Shown: positions 7,909 to 16,007 of the stretch, piece after piece | Position numbering within the stretch: position 1 is the stretch's first letter | How the letters are laid out: each line of letters begins with the position of its first letter | Program-made: the position numbers and the translations under genes | NCBI GenBank assembly: GCA_020073005.1 | Contig: JAIQFX010000003.1 | Location: 62,001 to 126,000, forward strand | Reading direction: 5' to 3' | DNA: 64,000 nt | DNA from: Terriglobia bacterium | GTDB taxonomy: Bacteria > Acidobacteriota > Vicinamibacteria > Vicinamibacterales > CAVVIG01 | The notes under the pieces: generated by a model | Databases searched by the model: none | Seen by the model: only the letters and a program-made list of their open reading frames with translations | What the model was told of the DNA's origin: nothing

Positions 7909-9230
7909 AACGCATGTTGACGGTGGCGGCGCTGCTCGTCGGACTCTTGCCTTGTGGCGTCCGCCTTCTTGCGGACGAACCTCTTCGGCTGACGCTCGAC
8001 GAAGCGATCCGGCGCGGCCTCGACGCCAGTCACCGCATCGCCGAAGCCGTCGCGCGCGGCGACGCCGCCGACGCCGCGATCGGCGGACGTCACGCGGCCC
8101 TGCTGCCGCAGATCGCCGCGCAGGCCGGGTACACGCGCACCAACCACGTCGACGAGTTCGGCATCCCGGTGCCGCCGACGGGCCAGTTGCGCGTCATCTA
8201 TCCCGATGTGCCGGACAACTACCGCACGCGGCTCGATCTGCAGTGGCCGATCTACACGGGCGGCCGGCTCGACGCGCTCGAGCGCGCCGCGCGGATCGAC
8301 GCGACCGCGTCGGCGGACGACATCGCGGTCGCGCGCGCCGATCTGACGTTGGAGATCACGCGCGCCTACTGGGCGCTCGTGACGGCGATCGAATCCGTCG
8401 CGGTCGTGCAGGAGAGCGTGACGCGCGTCGACGCCCATCTGCGCGACGTGCGCAATCAGCTCGCCGCGGGCCTCGTTCCGCCGAACGACGTCCTGACCGT
8501 CGAGGCGCAGGAGTCGCGCCAGCGCATGCTCGCGATTCAAGCGCGCTCGCTCCGCACGGTCGCCGAAGCGGATCTGGCGCGGCTCATCGGCGCGGATCCC
8601 GCGCTGCCGCTCGAACCCGTTTCGACGCTCGACGTCGCTCCAGCCTCCGGCGGCGCGCTCGACCAGCTGATCGCGACCGCGAGGGAGCAGCGTCCCGAAC
8701 GCGCGCTGCTCGTCAAGCGACTGGCGGCCGCGCGCGAACGCGGCGTCGCCGCGAGCGCCGGCAGCCGGCCGACAGTCGCCGTCGGCGGAGGCGTCGATTA
8801 CGCGCAGCCCAACCCGCGCATCTTTCCGCGAGAGGAAGCCTGGAAGAGCTCGTGGGACGCGAGCATCACCGTCAGCTGGCCGCTCTTCGACGGCGGCCGC
8901 ACGCGCAGCGACGTCGCCGAAACGACCGCGACGGCGCGCGCGGTTCAGGAGCGGATCGCGGACTTCGACGTGAACATCGCCGCCGAGATCCGCCAGCGGC
9001 TCAGCGAGGCCGAATCGAGCCGCGCGGCGATCGAGGCCGCGGCCGACGCCGTGCGCAGTGCGACCGAAGCCCGCCGCGTCGTCGGCGAGCGGTTCGCGGC
9101 CGGCGTTGCGACGAGCACCGACGTGCTCGACGCGCAGGTCGCGCTGCTGCAGGCCCAGCTCGATCGGACGCAGGCGTTTGCCGCCATCCGCTTCGCGGAT
9201 GCGAGACTCGCGAGGGCCGTGGGTCGGTAG
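7905..9230 (+). CDS. TolC-family outer-membrane efflux channel
   Basis: A 441-residue outer-membrane factor with two homologous halves. It has a signal peptide, LTLDEAIRRGLDASHRI at the start of the first half, QWPIYTGGRLDALERAARID, and in the second half SWPLFDGGRTRSDVAE. It would trimerise into a trans-envelope channel docking with the adaptor. Four-base overlap with the ATPase gene shows operon membership. The end of the signal peptide (PCGVRLLADEP) is encoded by a small palindromic repeat that occurs elsewhere in the window. Confidence 0.92.
   Translation: MKRMLTVAALLVGLLPCGVRLLADEPLRLTLDEAIRRGLDASHRIAEAVARGDAADAAIGGRHAALLPQIAAQAGYTRTNHVDEFGIPVPPTGQLRVIYPDVPDNYRTRLDLQWPIYTGGRLDALERAARIDATASADDIAVARADLTLEITRAYWALVTAIESVAVVQESVTRVDAHLRDVRNQLAAGLVPPNDVLTVEAQESRQRMLAIQARSLRTVAEADLARLIGADPALPLEPVSTLDVAPASGGALDQLIATAREQRPERALLVKRLAAARERGVAASAGSRPTVAVGGGVDYAQPNPRIFPREEAWKSSWDASITVSWPLFDGGRTRSDVAETTATARAVQERIADFDVNIAAEIRQRLSEAESSRAAIEAAADAVRSATEARRVVGERFAAGVATSTDVLDAQVALLQAQLDRTQAFAAIRFADARLARAVGR
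7954..7976. repeat. GTGGCGTCCGCC-type mini-palindrome inside the TolC signal peptide
   Basis: TGTGGC followed by GTCCGCCTTCTTGCGGAC forms a slightly imperfect hairpin. It encodes GVRLLAD in the same frame as the VRLKAD insertion in hisH. Related copies are at 27598-27651, 36913-36935 and 51924-51952. Confidence 0.6.
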
Positions 9231-9245
9231 TCGGTAGTCAGAGTC

Positions 9246-10172
9246 ATGAATGCCATCACCGTCTCCGAGCTCACGCGGCGCTTCGGCGGCTTCACGGCCG
9301 TCGACCGGCTGACGTTCGACGTCGCTCAGGGCGAGATCTTCGGCTTCCTCGGCGCGAACGGCGCCGGGAAGTCGACGACGATTCGCATGCTCTGCGGCCT
9401 GTTGAAGCCGACGTCAGGCACGGCGACGGTCGGCGGCATCGACGTGAGCCGCGATCCGGAAGGCGTCAAGCGGCGCATCGGCTACATGTCGCAGCGGTTT
9501 TCGCTCTACGAGCGGCTCACCGTCGATCAGAACATCCGGTTCTTCGGCGGCGTCTACGGCCTGCGCGGCGCGCGGCTCGAGGAACGGCGCCGGTTCGTGA
9601 TCGACATGGCCGGGCTGCGCGGCCGTGAACGCACGCGCGCGGCGGATCTCGCCGGCGGCTGGCGCCAGCGGCTCGGGCTCGGCTGCGCGATTCTGCACGA
9701 GCCGCCGATCGTATTTCTCGACGAACCCACCGGCGGCGTCGATCCCGTGTCGCGCCGGGAATTCTGGCGCTTGATTGATCAACTGTCGGCCTCGGGCGTG
9801 ACGGTGCTCGTGACGACGCACTACCTCGACGAAGCGGAGCACTGTCACCGCCTCGCGATCATTCACGCCGGACGGCTGGCCGCGCTCGGCACGACGAACG
9901 AGCTGAAGCGGCTGTTCGCCGATCGCGAGATCGTCGAAATCCACGCGGCGAACCCGGTCGAGACGATGCGGCTGCTCGACGAGATGAAGGAAGTCGAAAA
10001 GACGAGCGTCTTCGGGACGTCGGTCCACGCGGTGCTGCAGGGCGCCGCGACGGACGCGTTGCCCGCGATCGCGCGCCGCCTCGCCGGATCCGGCGTGGAA
10101 GTCGCGTCGATGACGCCCGTGCCGCCGTCGCTCGAAGACGTGTTCCTCGAAGTCGTCGAGCGGGCAGGCTGA
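9246..10172 (+). CDS. ABC transporter ATPase, second half-site (YbhF C-half-like)
   Basis: A 308-residue ABC-2-type ATPase. It has Walker A GANGAGKST, Walker B IVFLDEPTGGVDP and an intact H-loop (VTTHYLDEAEHC). The signature is unusual, LAGGWRQR in place of LSGGxxQR, as in the second half of E. coli YbhF. Pairing with the first ATPase would give one canonical site (this Walker/H-loop plus the LSGG of the partner) and one degenerate site. It follows TolC after 15 bases that contain a GTCGGTAGTCGGTAGTC microrepeat, and is 2 bases from the permease gene. Confidence 0.92.
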   Translation: MNAITVSELTRRFGGFTAVDRLTFDVAQGEIFGFLGANGAGKSTTIRMLCGLLKPTSGTATVGGIDVSRDPEGVKRRIGYMSQRFSLYERLTVDQNIRFFGGVYGLRGARLEERRRFVIDMAGLRGRERTRAADLAGGWRQRLGLGCAILHEPPIVFLDEPTGGVDPVSRREFWRLIDQLSASGVTVLVTTHYLDEAEHCHRLAIIHAGRLAALGTTNELKRLFADREIVEIHAANPVETMRLLDEMKEVEKTSVFGTSVHAVLQGAATDALPAIARRLAGSGVEVASMTPVPPSLEDVFLEVVERAG

Positions 10173-10174
10173 TC

Positions 10175-11320
10175 ATGCGCAAGTCATTGGCGGTGGCGCG
10201 GAAGGAATTCAGGCAGATCGCGCGCGACAGACGCACGCTGCTGATGCTGCTGTTCGTGCCCGCGTTCTTTCTGCTGTTGTACGGCTACGCGCTCAATTTC
10301 GACATCCGGCACATCCATCTCGCCGTCGACGATCGCGATCACACGCCCGAAAGCCGATCGCTGATCGCGGCGTTCGTCAACTCCGGCTACTTCGATCTCG
10401 TCGCCAGTATCGGGACAGAGGGGACGGGTCTCGGACGGCCCGGGCGCCGAGCCCCGTCCCCGATCGACCGCCTGATGGACCGCAACGACGCGCGCGCCGT
10501 GCTCGTGATTCCGAGCGGGCTCGGCCGGGCGTTGCAGACGTCGCGTCAGATCCCGGTGCAGGTGCTGCTGAACGGCGACAACGCGAACACGGCGACGACG
10601 ACGATGGGGTACGCGCTGACGATCCTGCGGAGCGAGTCGGCCCGGTACGTTCCGGCGACGCTGAACGCCGCGCCGCTCATCGGCATCGAGCCGCGCGTCT
10701 GGTACAACCCCGAGCTCCGCAGCACGCTGTTCCTGGTGCCGGGCCTCATCGCCTACATCATCATGATCACGGCGGTCGTGGAGACGGCGCTCTCCATCGT
10801 GCGCGAGAAGGAGCGCGGCACGATGGAACAGGTCCGCATGGCCCCTCTCGACGCCGCCTCGTACGTCATCGGCAAGACGATCCCGTACTTCGTCGTCTCG
10901 CTCGCGTCGGCGCTCGTGATCATCTTCGCGGCGATGACGCTGTTCGGGATGCCGATGCGCGGCTCCTGGGTCTTGCTCATGCTGGCGCTGTCGCTGTTCC
11001 TCGCCGGCGCGCTGGGGCTGGGGCTGCTGATCTCGACGTCGGCCGACACGCAGCAGGTCGCGTTCCAGACGGCGATGCTCGCGTCGTTTCTGCCGTCGTT
11101 CATGCTGTCCGGCTTCATCTTTCCCATTTCCAGCATGCCGCCGTTCCTGCAGCTCGTGACCTACGCGGTGCCGGCGCGGTACTTCATCATCGCGCTGCGC
11201 GCGGTGATGCTGAAAGGCGCCGGGCTCGAGACGTTCTGGGTGCAGCTGGTCGCGCTCACGGCGTTCGCCGCGGTCGTGCTGGCGCTCGCGTCGGTGCGGC
11301 TGCGCCGGGAGTGGAGCTGA
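10175..11320 (+). CDS. ABC-2 type permease (YbhS/YbhR-like), first
   Basis: A 381-residue inner-membrane permease. One N-terminal TM (residues about 20-37, LLMLLFVPAFFLLLYGYAL) is followed by a large periplasmic domain and a C-terminal bundle of five TMs (about 185-370) with the family segment IVREKERGTMEQVRMAPL. With the second permease it forms the transmembrane pathway for the two ATPases. Residues 80-97 (GTEGTGLGRPGRRAPSP) interrupt an otherwise normal periplasmic sequence and are encoded by a palindromic insertion described separately. Confidence 0.92.
   Translation: MRKSLAVARKEFRQIARDRRTLLMLLFVPAFFLLLYGYALNFDIRHIHLAVDDRDHTPESRSLIAAFVNSGYFDLVASIGTEGTGLGRPGRRAPSPIDRLMDRNDARAVLVIPSGLGRALQTSRQIPVQVLLNGDNANTATTTMGYALTILRSESARYVPATLNAAPLIGIEPRVWYNPELRSTLFLVPGLIAYIIMITAVVETALSIVREKERGTMEQVRMAPLDAASYVIGKTIPYFVVSLASALVIIFAAMTLFGMPMRGSWVLLMLALSLFLAGALGLGLLISTSADTQQVAFQTAMLASFLPSFMLSGFIFPISSMPPFLQLVTYAVPARYFIIALRAVMLKGAGLETFWVQLVALTAFAAVVLALASVRLRREWS
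10409..10466. repeat. In-frame palindromic insertion in the permease gene
   Basis: GGGGACGGG at 10420-10428 pairs with CCCGTCCCC at 10453-10461; inner TCGG/CCGA and a central CCCGGG extend the symmetry. ATCG occurs on both sides (10409-10412 and 10463-10466), as if duplicated on insertion. The net addition would be 54 bases, or 18 codons, keeping the frame. Removing it restores a sequence (FDLVASIDRLMDRNDARAVL) like that of other permeases in the family. Confidence 0.65.
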
Positions 11321-11321
11321 C

Positions 11322-12470
11322 ATGCGGCGCGTCTGGTTTCTGATCTGGAAGGAGCTCATCGAGCTCAAGGAAGATCGGCGCCTGTTGGCCATCGTGATCG
11401 TGGCGCCGGTCGCGCAGCTCTTCATGCTGGCCTATGCGGCCACGACCGATGTCCGCGACGTTCCGGTCGTCGTCGCCGACGCGGATCGATCGGCGGCCAG
11501 CCGCGATCTGATCGCGCGCTTCGAGGCGTCGCCGAACTTCACGATCGTCGGCGTCGTGTCCAGCACGCGCGAGGTGGACGGCTATCTCGAAGGCGGACGC
11601 GCGTGGATGGCGCTCGGCATCCCGGCGAGCTACGGTGAATCGATCGGGCGGGGCCGGCCGCAGACCGTGCAGCTGATCGCCGATGGCAGCGACGCCAATT
11701 CGACCAATGTCGCGATGGGCTACGCCTCGACGCTCATCGCGGCGCGCGCGCAGGAGCTGATGGCCGCGCGCCTGCCGCCCGGGGCGCCGCCGCCGGGCGG
11801 CCCTGGGGGCCCTGGAGGCCCTGGAGGCATCGAGCCGCGCGTGCGCGTGTGGTTCAACCCGCGGCTCGAGAGCCGCGACTTCATGGTTCCCGGCGTGCTC
11901 GCCCTGCTGCTGCTGGTCATCACGACGAACCTGTCGTCGATGGGCATCGTGCGCGAGAAGGAGATGGGCACGCTCGAGCAGCTCAACGTGACGCCCCTCG
12001 CGCGCTGGGAGCTCGTCGTCGGCAAGCTGCTGCCGTACGCGCTGGTCGGCATGGTCGACGTGTTCCTGGTGCTGGGCATCGCCGTCTTCTGGTTTCAGAT
12101 CCCGCTGCGCGGCAGTCTCCTGCTGCTTCTCGCGCTGACGCTCGTGTACCTGCTGAGCACGCTCGGACTCGGGCTGTTCGTGTCGACGATCTCGTCCACG
12201 CAGCAGCAGGCGATGATGACGACGATTTTCTTCTTCCTGATGCCGATGATCTATCTGTCCGGCTTCATCTTCCCGATCGAGAACATGCCGGCGGCGATTC
12301 AACCGTTCACGTACGTGATGCCGCTGCGGTACTACCTCGTGATCCTGCGGTCGATCTTCCTGAAGGGCGTCGGGCTCGAGACGCTGTGGCCGCAGGCGCT
12401 GGCGCTGGCGGCGTGCGGTCTGGCGATGCTGGCGCTGGCCGTCGTGCGATCGACGAAGCGGACAGCCTAG
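11322..12470 (+). CDS. ABC-2 type permease (YbhS/YbhR-like), second
   Basis: A 382-residue partner of the preceding permease with the same layout: N-terminal TM near residues 22-42, a periplasmic domain, then a five-TM domain after the MGIVREKEMGTLEQLNVTPL segment. It starts one base after the previous stop. Residues about 153-171 are Pro/Gly-rich (PPPGGPGGPGGPGG), encoded by a short tandem of GGCCCTGGAGG-like units at 11797-11826, and probably form a flexible periplasmic loop. The substrate of the pump is unknown; hydrophobic drugs or cell-envelope intermediates are typical of the family. Confidence 0.92.
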   Translation: MRRVWFLIWKELIELKEDRRLLAIVIVAPVAQLFMLAYAATTDVRDVPVVVADADRSAASRDLIARFEASPNFTIVGVVSSTREVDGYLEGGRAWMALGIPASYGESIGRGRPQTVQLIADGSDANSTNVAMGYASTLIAARAQELMAARLPPGAPPPGGPGGPGGPGGIEPRVRVWFNPRLESRDFMVPGVLALLLLVITTNLSSMGIVREKEMGTLEQLNVTPLARWELVVGKLLPYALVGMVDVFLVLGIAVFWFQIPLRGSLLLLLALTLVYLLSTLGLGLFVSTISSTQQQAMMTTIFFFLMPMIYLSGFIFPIENMPAAIQPFTYVMPLRYYLVILRSIFLKGVGLETLWPQALALAACGLAMLALAVVRSTKRTA

Positions 12471-12480
12471 AATACGGCCG

Positions 12481-13551
12481 ATGCGACGTCTTGCCGGGCT
12501 CGTGGCGATCGCCGGCCTCGTCTGGATCGGCGCGCCGATGATCGGGACCCCGCGCGCGGCTCACGCCGCCGCGCCGGTCACGGCCACGCGGCTGCCGCAG
12601 AATCCGCTCGTCACGCTCCGCTCGTCGGCGTCGCTCGGCGACAACATCAACGGCCCGACGATCGTCCGCGTCCCGCCGTGGATCGACGAGCCGCTCGGGC
12701 GCTACTACATGTACTTCGCGCACCACATGGGCGCGTTCATCCGGCTGGCGTACGCGGACGCGATCGAGGGACCGTGGAAGATCTACGAGCCCGGCGTTCT
12801 GCCCGTGAGCGACACGGCGTTCTTCCGGCCGCAGCCCGACCCTCCGGAGAATCTCGAAAACTTCTACACGCATGTCGCGTCGCCGGAGATCTACCTGGAC
12901 GACGCCAATCGACGGCTCGTGATGTGGTTTCACGGCTGGTGGACCGAGGGCACGATGTGGCCGGTGGGCGAGCCCGCGGCGCGCGCGTGGGCGCGGCAGC
13001 ACGGCTACGCGCAGTTCACGCAGTCGGCCGACTCGCGCGACGGCCTGCGCTTCACCGTGCATCCGTCGATCACGACGTCCAGCTACCTGCGCGTGTTTCA
13101 GCACGACGGATTGTTCTACAGCATGTCGCGGCTCGGCCGGCTGCTGCGATCGCGCGATCCGTTCGCGAGCTTCGAGGTCGGCGCGAACGCCTTTCGGGAC
13201 GGCCCGTACGCCAACCGCGTGCGCCACGTCGCGCTGCTGCGGCGGAACGGCACGCTGTACGTGTTCTTCACCGGCATCGGCGACGCGCCGGAACGCGTGA
13301 TGATGTCGACGATCGATCTGACCGCCGATTGGAAAGACTGGAAGGCGTCGGCGCCGATCGAATTGCTGCGGCCCGAAGCGCCGTACGAATGCCCGTCGCT
13401 GCCGAACGCGCCCTCAGAGGCCGGCGACATCAAAGGTCCGGCGCGGCAGCTCCGCGATCCCGGAATCTTCGAGGAGAGCGGTCGAACGTACCTGTTCTAT
13501 TCGATCTGTGGTGAACAGGGACTCGCCGCCGCGACGCTCACGTTTCAGTAG
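12481..13551 (+). CDS. Secreted five-bladed propeller protein, GH43-like
   Basis: A 356-residue exported protein with a signal peptide (MRRLAGLVAIAGLVWIGAPM, cleavage likely near the AHAA site at about residue 30). The sequence shows repeated GRYYMYFAHH, LYVFFTGIG and TYLFYSICGE strands typical of GH43/GH68-type five-bladed beta-propellers, and DPGIFEESG near the end. No catalytic triad can be assigned with confidence, so the activity is open. It starts 10 bases after the efflux permease, so it may be the last gene of the operon, and its last 7 bases overlap the convergent AAA ATPase gene. Confidence 0.7.
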   Translation: MRRLAGLVAIAGLVWIGAPMIGTPRAAHAAAPVTATRLPQNPLVTLRSSASLGDNINGPTIVRVPPWIDEPLGRYYMYFAHHMGAFIRLAYADAIEGPWKIYEPGVLPVSDTAFFRPQPDPPENLENFYTHVASPEIYLDDANRRLVMWFHGWWTEGTMWPVGEPAARAWARQHGYAQFTQSADSRDGLRFTVHPSITTSSYLRVFQHDGLFYSMSRLGRLLRSRDPFASFEVGANAFRDGPYANRVRHVALLRRNGTLYVFFTGIGDAPERVMMSTIDLTADWKDWKASAPIELLRPEAPYECPSLPNAPSEAGDIKGPARQLRDPGIFEESGRTYLFYSICGEQGLAAATLTFQ

Positions 13552-14702
13552 GTCTGGCGCGCGACCCATTCCCGGAAAAGCGAATCGACGACGACGTGCC
13601 GGTCGCCGTCGCGCGTGACGACATCGTCGCGCACGAGCGCGGCGAGCGCGGCCTGCACGGTGGACGCGCCGCCGAGGCGATGACGCGTGCGCACGTCTTC
13701 GGAATGCAGGCCCCGGCCTTCTTCCAGCACGACGGCTCTCAACGCCGAGCGCTGCGCCAGCGTGAGCCGCTGCCACACGGCTTCGAACATCATCTGGTGC
13801 TCGACCAGCAGGCGCTTCAGCGCGTGATGCAGATCGTCGAGCGTCGCGCGCTTGCGGCCGCGGCCCCGCACCTCGTCCCAGGTTTCGTGCGCGAGCCGCT
13901 GGACGTCGTACGGCAGATTCCCCGCGAGATCGACGATGGCGGCGCCGAGTCCCTGCTCGGGCTTCATCCCCGAGCGCGCGAATCGCGCGTCGATGGAGGT
14001 GGCGAATTCGTCCCCGGGAATCTTCTCCAGACGCATGACCGGGCCCGCCTTGTAGAACGGCCGCTTCGGACCGAGCATGCGCTCCATCAGCGACGGTTCT
14101 GATCCCGCGAACACGTAGCCGACGTCGCGCTGGTGCTGCACGGCCGCGCGCAGGGCGTGCTCCACGGATCCGCCGTTGAAGCCGCCGATCGCCTGGAACT
14201 CGTCGAGCGCCACGACGACCTTGCGCCGGCGCGTCTCGGCCAGCCGCGCGGGCAGCGCGAAGACCTCGAGCGCCAGCCGCGACACGTCCCGCTCGGAGCG
14301 CACGCCGGGAAACGCGACGGTCACCGCGCCGAGCGCGGACTCGCCGGGCGCGTAGCGGACCTCCGCGCGCGCCGAGCGGATCGTCTCGCGCAGCCACGTC
14401 CGCGCGCGGTCCCACTTCGTCTCCGCCGTCATCAGCGCGCGCGCGTAGCCTTCGAGAAACGCGACGTACGAGCTGAAGCTGCTGACGGTGACGTCGACGG
14501 TCAGCGCGCCCCGCCGCCCCATGGCCGCCAGCGCCTGCCGGATGAGCGACGACTTCCCGTAGCGGCGCGGCGAGATCAGGAACACCTTCTGCGCCGCGGC
14601 CAGATCCCGCACGAGCCGGTCCAGCTCGGCGACGCGGTTCACGAACGCGGCCGCCGGCACGACCTCGCCGTAGACGAAGGGGTTCTCGGTTACGTTAAAC
14701 AC
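13545..14702 (-). CDS. AAA ATPase of the archaeal-type (PF01637-like) family
   Basis: A 385-residue STAND-like P-loop ATPase. ENPFVYGEVV and a Walker A variant SPRRYGKSSL (residues about 45-54) open the domain; KVVVALDEFQAIGG is Walker B, and FAGSEPSLMERML the sensor region. A C-terminal winged helix (about 310-380, ending LFREWVARQTY) could bind nucleic acid. Such proteins are common and mostly uncharacterised. The promoter region directly upstream is AT-rich and palindromic, so the gene may be autoregulated. It follows the glycan cluster on the same strand but is separated by 45 bases of regulatory DNA. Confidence 0.82.
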   Translation of the reverse strand: MFNVTENPFVYGEVVPAAAFVNRVAELDRLVRDLAAAQKVFLISPRRYGKSSLIRQALAAMGRRGALTVDVTVSSFSSYVAFLEGYARALMTAETKWDRARTWLRETIRSARAEVRYAPGESALGAVTVAFPGVRSERDVSRLALEVFALPARLAETRRRKVVVALDEFQAIGGFNGGSVEHALRAAVQHQRDVGYVFAGSEPSLMERMLGPKRPFYKAGPVMRLEKIPGDEFATSIDARFARSGMKPEQGLGAAIVDLAGNLPYDVQRLAHETWDEVRGRGRKRATLDDLHHALKRLLVEHQMMFEAVWQRLTLAQRSALRAVVLEEGRGLHSEDVRTRHRLGGASTVQAALAALVRDDVVTRDGDRHVVVDSLFREWVARQTY

Positions 14703-14729
14703 AGTAGTGATTACGGATAATAACGTAAT
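14690..14729 (-). promoter_or_regulatory. AT-rich palindromic region at the AAA ATPase start
   Basis: TTACGTTA (14690-14697) is repeated inverted as TAACGTAA (14721-14728). A second nested pair, ATTACG (14710-14715) and CGTAAT (14724-14729), lies inside. The block covers the start codon and the 27 bases before it, and its composition differs sharply from the surrounding GC-rich DNA, suggesting an operator for the ATPase or its regulator. Confidence 0.5.
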
Positions 14730-14747
14730 CGGAGGCGGGGCGGCGGG

Positions 14748-16007
14748 TCAGTAGTACCGCGCCGGCAGATCCAGCACGATGCGCCGGCGCGCCAGGTCGG
14801 CCAGCGGGCCGTCGGCGACCCGGGCGGGCAGGGCGTCGAGCACGGACCGCGCGACGGTGACCTCGTCCGGCAGGTACTGCCGGCAGGCCCCGTATTCCTG
14901 CTCGTAGTCGTCCGACGGGAACCGGAGCCGCAGCCGGACGTCGTCGCCAGCGCCGCCGTCGCCGTCCTCGAGCGCATAGAGCGGATTGATCCGGAACTCG
15001 CCGATCGCGGGCGCGAGTGGCGGCAGCGCGTGCGGCGCGAACACGCCGGGGTGGCGCGTCGCGATAATCGTCACCGCGGGATCGCGATCGAGCGCGTCCG
15101 CGCTGTCGCGGCGCGAGAGGTCCAGCGGCCCGCCGCCAATCACGTCCTCGAACAGTCCGCCCTCGGCGAACAGCCGGGGCTCGAGCGTTTCGAACAGATC
15201 GGCGTACGCCTCCGGCGTCAGCGGATTCCCGTGCGACGGGCTCCACACCCGCTCGTTGTGCGTGTGGCCGATGAGGACCGCGCCCGGGATCTGTTGTCCG
15301 TCGATCAGGCGCGCCATCTCGCCGACGAACTGGCGCTTCGTCCAGATGAACATGAAGGCGTCGGTGCACATCGCGAGCCCGAACGCGCCGCGCGCGAACG
15401 GCAGCGGGGCGTTGCCGTCGACGCAGACGGGCTCGCAGCCCGGCGCGGTGAACCGCCGCGCCAGCCACACCTTCGCGAAGTACAGATCGGCGAGCACGGG
15501 CGGCGGCGACGAGAGTCCCAGCAGCGATCGCGTGACGTGGCCCGATCCGCCGCAGAGATCGATCGCGCGTCGCGTGCCGCCGAGGACGGCCGCCGCGGTC
15601 GCGCGCACGACCGCCTGCGCGACGATGTAGGTCGGATCGGAAAAGCGATAGAGAAAATAGCCGCCCTCGAACGTCGGCCCGAGCGCGTCCACGATGTCGC
15701 GGTACGTCGACGCCGGTGACGCCGCCACCGCATCGAACGCTTCGCTCAGCGGACCATCCTCGAGCCCGAACATCACGCGCCGCGCCAGCTCGGGCTTGCC
15801 CGCCTGCACGTGATCGCGCGCGGCCGGCGCCGGCGCCTGAAGATGCAGGACGGGAATGCCGTCGACGACGGGGAAGATGCAGCAGTGACAGCCGAGGATG
15901 CCGTCGTGGATGTCGTCGCCGCTCGCGCGATGGAACAACGAGTCGACCAGGGACAAACGTCCGCCGCAGTAAGGACACCTGAGGATGTCGAGCGTCGCGC
16001 GATTCAT
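14748..16007 (-). CDS. SAM-dependent methyltransferase with N-terminal Trm112-like zinc domain
   Basis: A 419-residue protein. Residues 1-60 hold a zinc ribbon (CPYCGG, then CHCCIFPVVDGIPVL) like that of Trm112/UPF0434. The next domain has a methyltransferase motif I (RRAIDLCGGSGHVTRSL) and post-motifs DGNAPLPFARGAFG and MCTDAFMFIW. It is the last gene of the six-gene glycan cluster; its ATG overlaps the PIG-L stop by 4 bases, which also fixes the start. It may methylate a glycan or lipid intermediate made by the cluster. The exact acceptor is unknown. Confidence 0.82.
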   Translation of the reverse strand: MNRATLDILRCPYCGGRLSLVDSLFHRASGDDIHDGILGCHCCIFPVVDGIPVLHLQAPAPAARDHVQAGKPELARRVMFGLEDGPLSEAFDAVAASPASTYRDIVDALGPTFEGGYFLYRFSDPTYIVAQAVVRATAAAVLGGTRRAIDLCGGSGHVTRSLLGLSSPPPVLADLYFAKVWLARRFTAPGCEPVCVDGNAPLPFARGAFGLAMCTDAFMFIWTKRQFVGEMARLIDGQQIPGAVLIGHTHNERVWSPSHGNPLTPEAYADLFETLEPRLFAEGGLFEDVIGGGPLDLSRRDSADALDRDPAVTIIATRHPGVFAPHALPPLAPAIGEFRINPLYALEDGDGGAGDDVRLRLRFPSDDYEQEYGACRQYLPDEVTVARSVLDALPARVADGPLADLARRRIVLDLPARYY

